From Alphaproteobacteria bacterium (GTDB lineage: Bacteria > Pseudomonadota > Alphaproteobacteria > RF32 > CAG-239), in contig SUUV01000010.1 in NCBI GenBank assembly GCA_015062345.1, positions 1 to 44,338 of the forward strand: 44,338 bases of DNA. The letters are read 5' to 3'. Position 1 is the first letter of the stretch; every line of letters begins with the position of its first letter. This document shows positions 43,701 to 44,338 of the stretch, in pieces. The notes under the pieces were generated by a model. The model worked only from the letters and a program-made list of their open reading frames with translations. It was not told the origin of the DNA and made no database searches. The position numbers and the translations under genes were made by a program.

Positions 43701-43850
43701 GTCATACCGATGCCCAAGCTTTAGCTTGGAATAGACACCGGTATCCAGGGATAAAAGTAGCTATATTACCACCTGGACTCCGGCATCAAGTGCCGGAGTG
43801 ACAGTTAGGAGGTATGTTGCAAAGTATGAGGCTAAAAACAAATATTTTTT
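43701..43850. repeat. Palindromic repeat element, unit 1
   Basis: A 150-bp unit with nested palindromes: CCAAGCT/AGCTTGG, ATACCGATG/CACCGGTAT (one mismatch), and CTCCGGCA/TGCCGGAG. It starts GTCATACC and its palindromic core ends GGAGTGAC. It resembles the REP-like palindromic elements scattered in many Alphaproteobacteria, including Rickettsiales. Confidence 0.88.
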
Positions 43851-44088
43851 AAAATTAATGTAGTGCATATTCACCCCGCGGTCATACCGGTGCCCAAGCT
43901 TTAGCTTGGAATAGACACCGGTATCCAGGGAATAATTTAGCTATTTAATTTAACCTGGACTTCAGCATCAAGTGCCGGAGTGACAGTTAGGGGCGGTTTC
44001 AAAGTATGAGGATAAAAAACAAATATTTTCCGATTATTATTAATCTGAAAGCTTTTGATTTTGCTCGTTATATTCTTAAAAAAAGGGG
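43851..44088. other. Intergenic region with palindromic repeats and no gene
   Basis: Apart from unit 2 of the repeat, I see no gene, promoter or terminator. The last 60 bp before the HTH stop codon are AT-rich and unremarkable. Confidence 0.5.
43881..44030. repeat. Palindromic repeat element, unit 2
   Basis: A second unit in direct orientation, 180 bp after the first. The ATACCGGTG/CACCGGTAT stem is perfect here. The central non-palindromic part has drifted, and the tail (CAAAGTATGAGG...AAACAAATATTTT) is also shared. Confidence 0.88.
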
Positions 44089-44338
44089 TTACAAATCCTG
44101 AATATCTTTAATACTGATAATAAGCCGTTTATTAAACCTCAAACAGATTTTACATAAACTATCCAGATGCATTTCGCCCTTACCGATAAGCCATCGTTTG
44201 AGTTTCAGCTCAGATACATTTGCCATTTCGGCCAGTTTTTCCAAGCTGATTTTTTCTTCGATACTGATACGGCAGATTTGTCTTGCCACACTTTGGATTA
44301 ATTTTTTGCGATAATTTCTTCTGATACTTAAATTTTGT
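44089..44338 (-). CDS. HTH protein, C-terminal part (runs off the right edge)
   Basis: The last 83 codons of a minus-strand gene. It contains a small helix-turn-helix: ISLEKLAEMANVSELKLKRWL, then a helical end (DSLCKICLRFNKRLIISIKDIQ). In frame with the fragment at 106-1 through the identical 62 bp, it gives a 97-residue protein with a proper start and ribosome binding site. An internal GTG (44289) could be read as a start but lacks a ribosome binding site. DNA-binding regulator by fold; target unknown. Confidence 0.75.
   Translation of the reverse strand, partial: QNLSIRRNYRKKLIQSVARQICRISIEEKISLEKLAEMANVSELKLKRWLIGKGEMHLDSLCKICLRFNKRLIISIKDIQDL
44277..44338. repeat. 62-bp terminal direct repeat, right copy
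   Basis: Identical to positions 1-62 in the same orientation; see the left copy. Confidence 0.97.

Noticed and set aside
43701..44030. CRISPR array
   Set aside because: Only two long palindromic units with similar intervening sequence, no short regularly spaced repeats, and no cas gene.
1..44338. The window as a complete plasmid or phage
   Set aside because: The ends match, but there is no replication, partition, capsid or mobilisation gene, and the content is core chromosomal.

Overview
The window is 44.3 kb of AT-rich DNA that looks chromosomal and comes from an alphaproteobacterium. The evidence is the gene order miaB-phoH-ybeY-lnt-XRE regulator-trmB, the hfq-hflX pair, yggT-DUF167-folD, psd-pssA, and an RHH_4 ribbon-helix-helix protein, all typical of that class. 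The low G+C, the short intergenic gaps, several TTG starts and the many surface proteins fit the uncultured host-associated (gut-type) Alphaproteobacteria. That placement is inference. Housekeeping genes dominate, separated by short accessory islands.

Left part (1-14.5 kb): half of a small HTH gene; the first of three DUF4402-type surface proteins; a membrane protein coupled to dnaE; a lipoprotein; hslO divergent from recX; tRNA-Ser(CGA) followed by a duplicated tRNA-3'-end/terminator unit and the second DUF4402 gene; psd-pssA for phosphatidylethanolamine; a small lipoprotein and a bacterial-PH membrane protein; a DUF4105 + DUF3015 envelope pair; and greA, preceded by a leader terminator.

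Middle part (14.5-33.4 kb): a 44-residue Cys-rich mini-protein; hfq-hflX-lipoprotein; a pyruvoyl arginine decarboxylase with its antiporter (an AaxB/AaxC-type acid-resistance module); an unknown protein with a strong promoter; a WbpE-like sugar aminotransferase; mlaA-mlaC; a secreted protein of 783 residues with about 60 cysteines and a C-terminal C-type-lectin-like domain; a decayed HTH gene; ddl-miaA; a DUF3108 protein with a U32-family tRNA hydroxylase; an unexplained, highly structured RNA of about 270 nt ending in a terminator just before an autotransporter gene; and a membrane protein with a GT4 glycosyltransferase.

Right part (33.4-44.3 kb): yggT-DUF167-folD; two unknown proteins (one TerB-like); the miaB-phoH-ybeY-lnt cluster, without corC; an XRE regulator and trmB, without metK between them; a small secreted protein; an RHH_4 protein; the third DUF4402 gene; two tandem palindromic repeat units; and the other half of the HTH gene.

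The most interesting features are these. (1) Three dispersed DUF4402 genes share an almost identical promoter with a 12-A tract between -35 and -10 and a stem-loop at the predicted +1, a possible phase-variable surface protein family. (2) A candidate new structured RNA lies upstream of the autotransporter. (3) The Cys-rich protein may be a lectin-fold variable protein. (4) The first and last 62 bases are identical and rejoin one intact HTH gene, meaning either a circular or looped contig or a multicopy gene at both ends. No transposase, CRISPR array, reverse transcriptase or plasmid replication gene was recognised.
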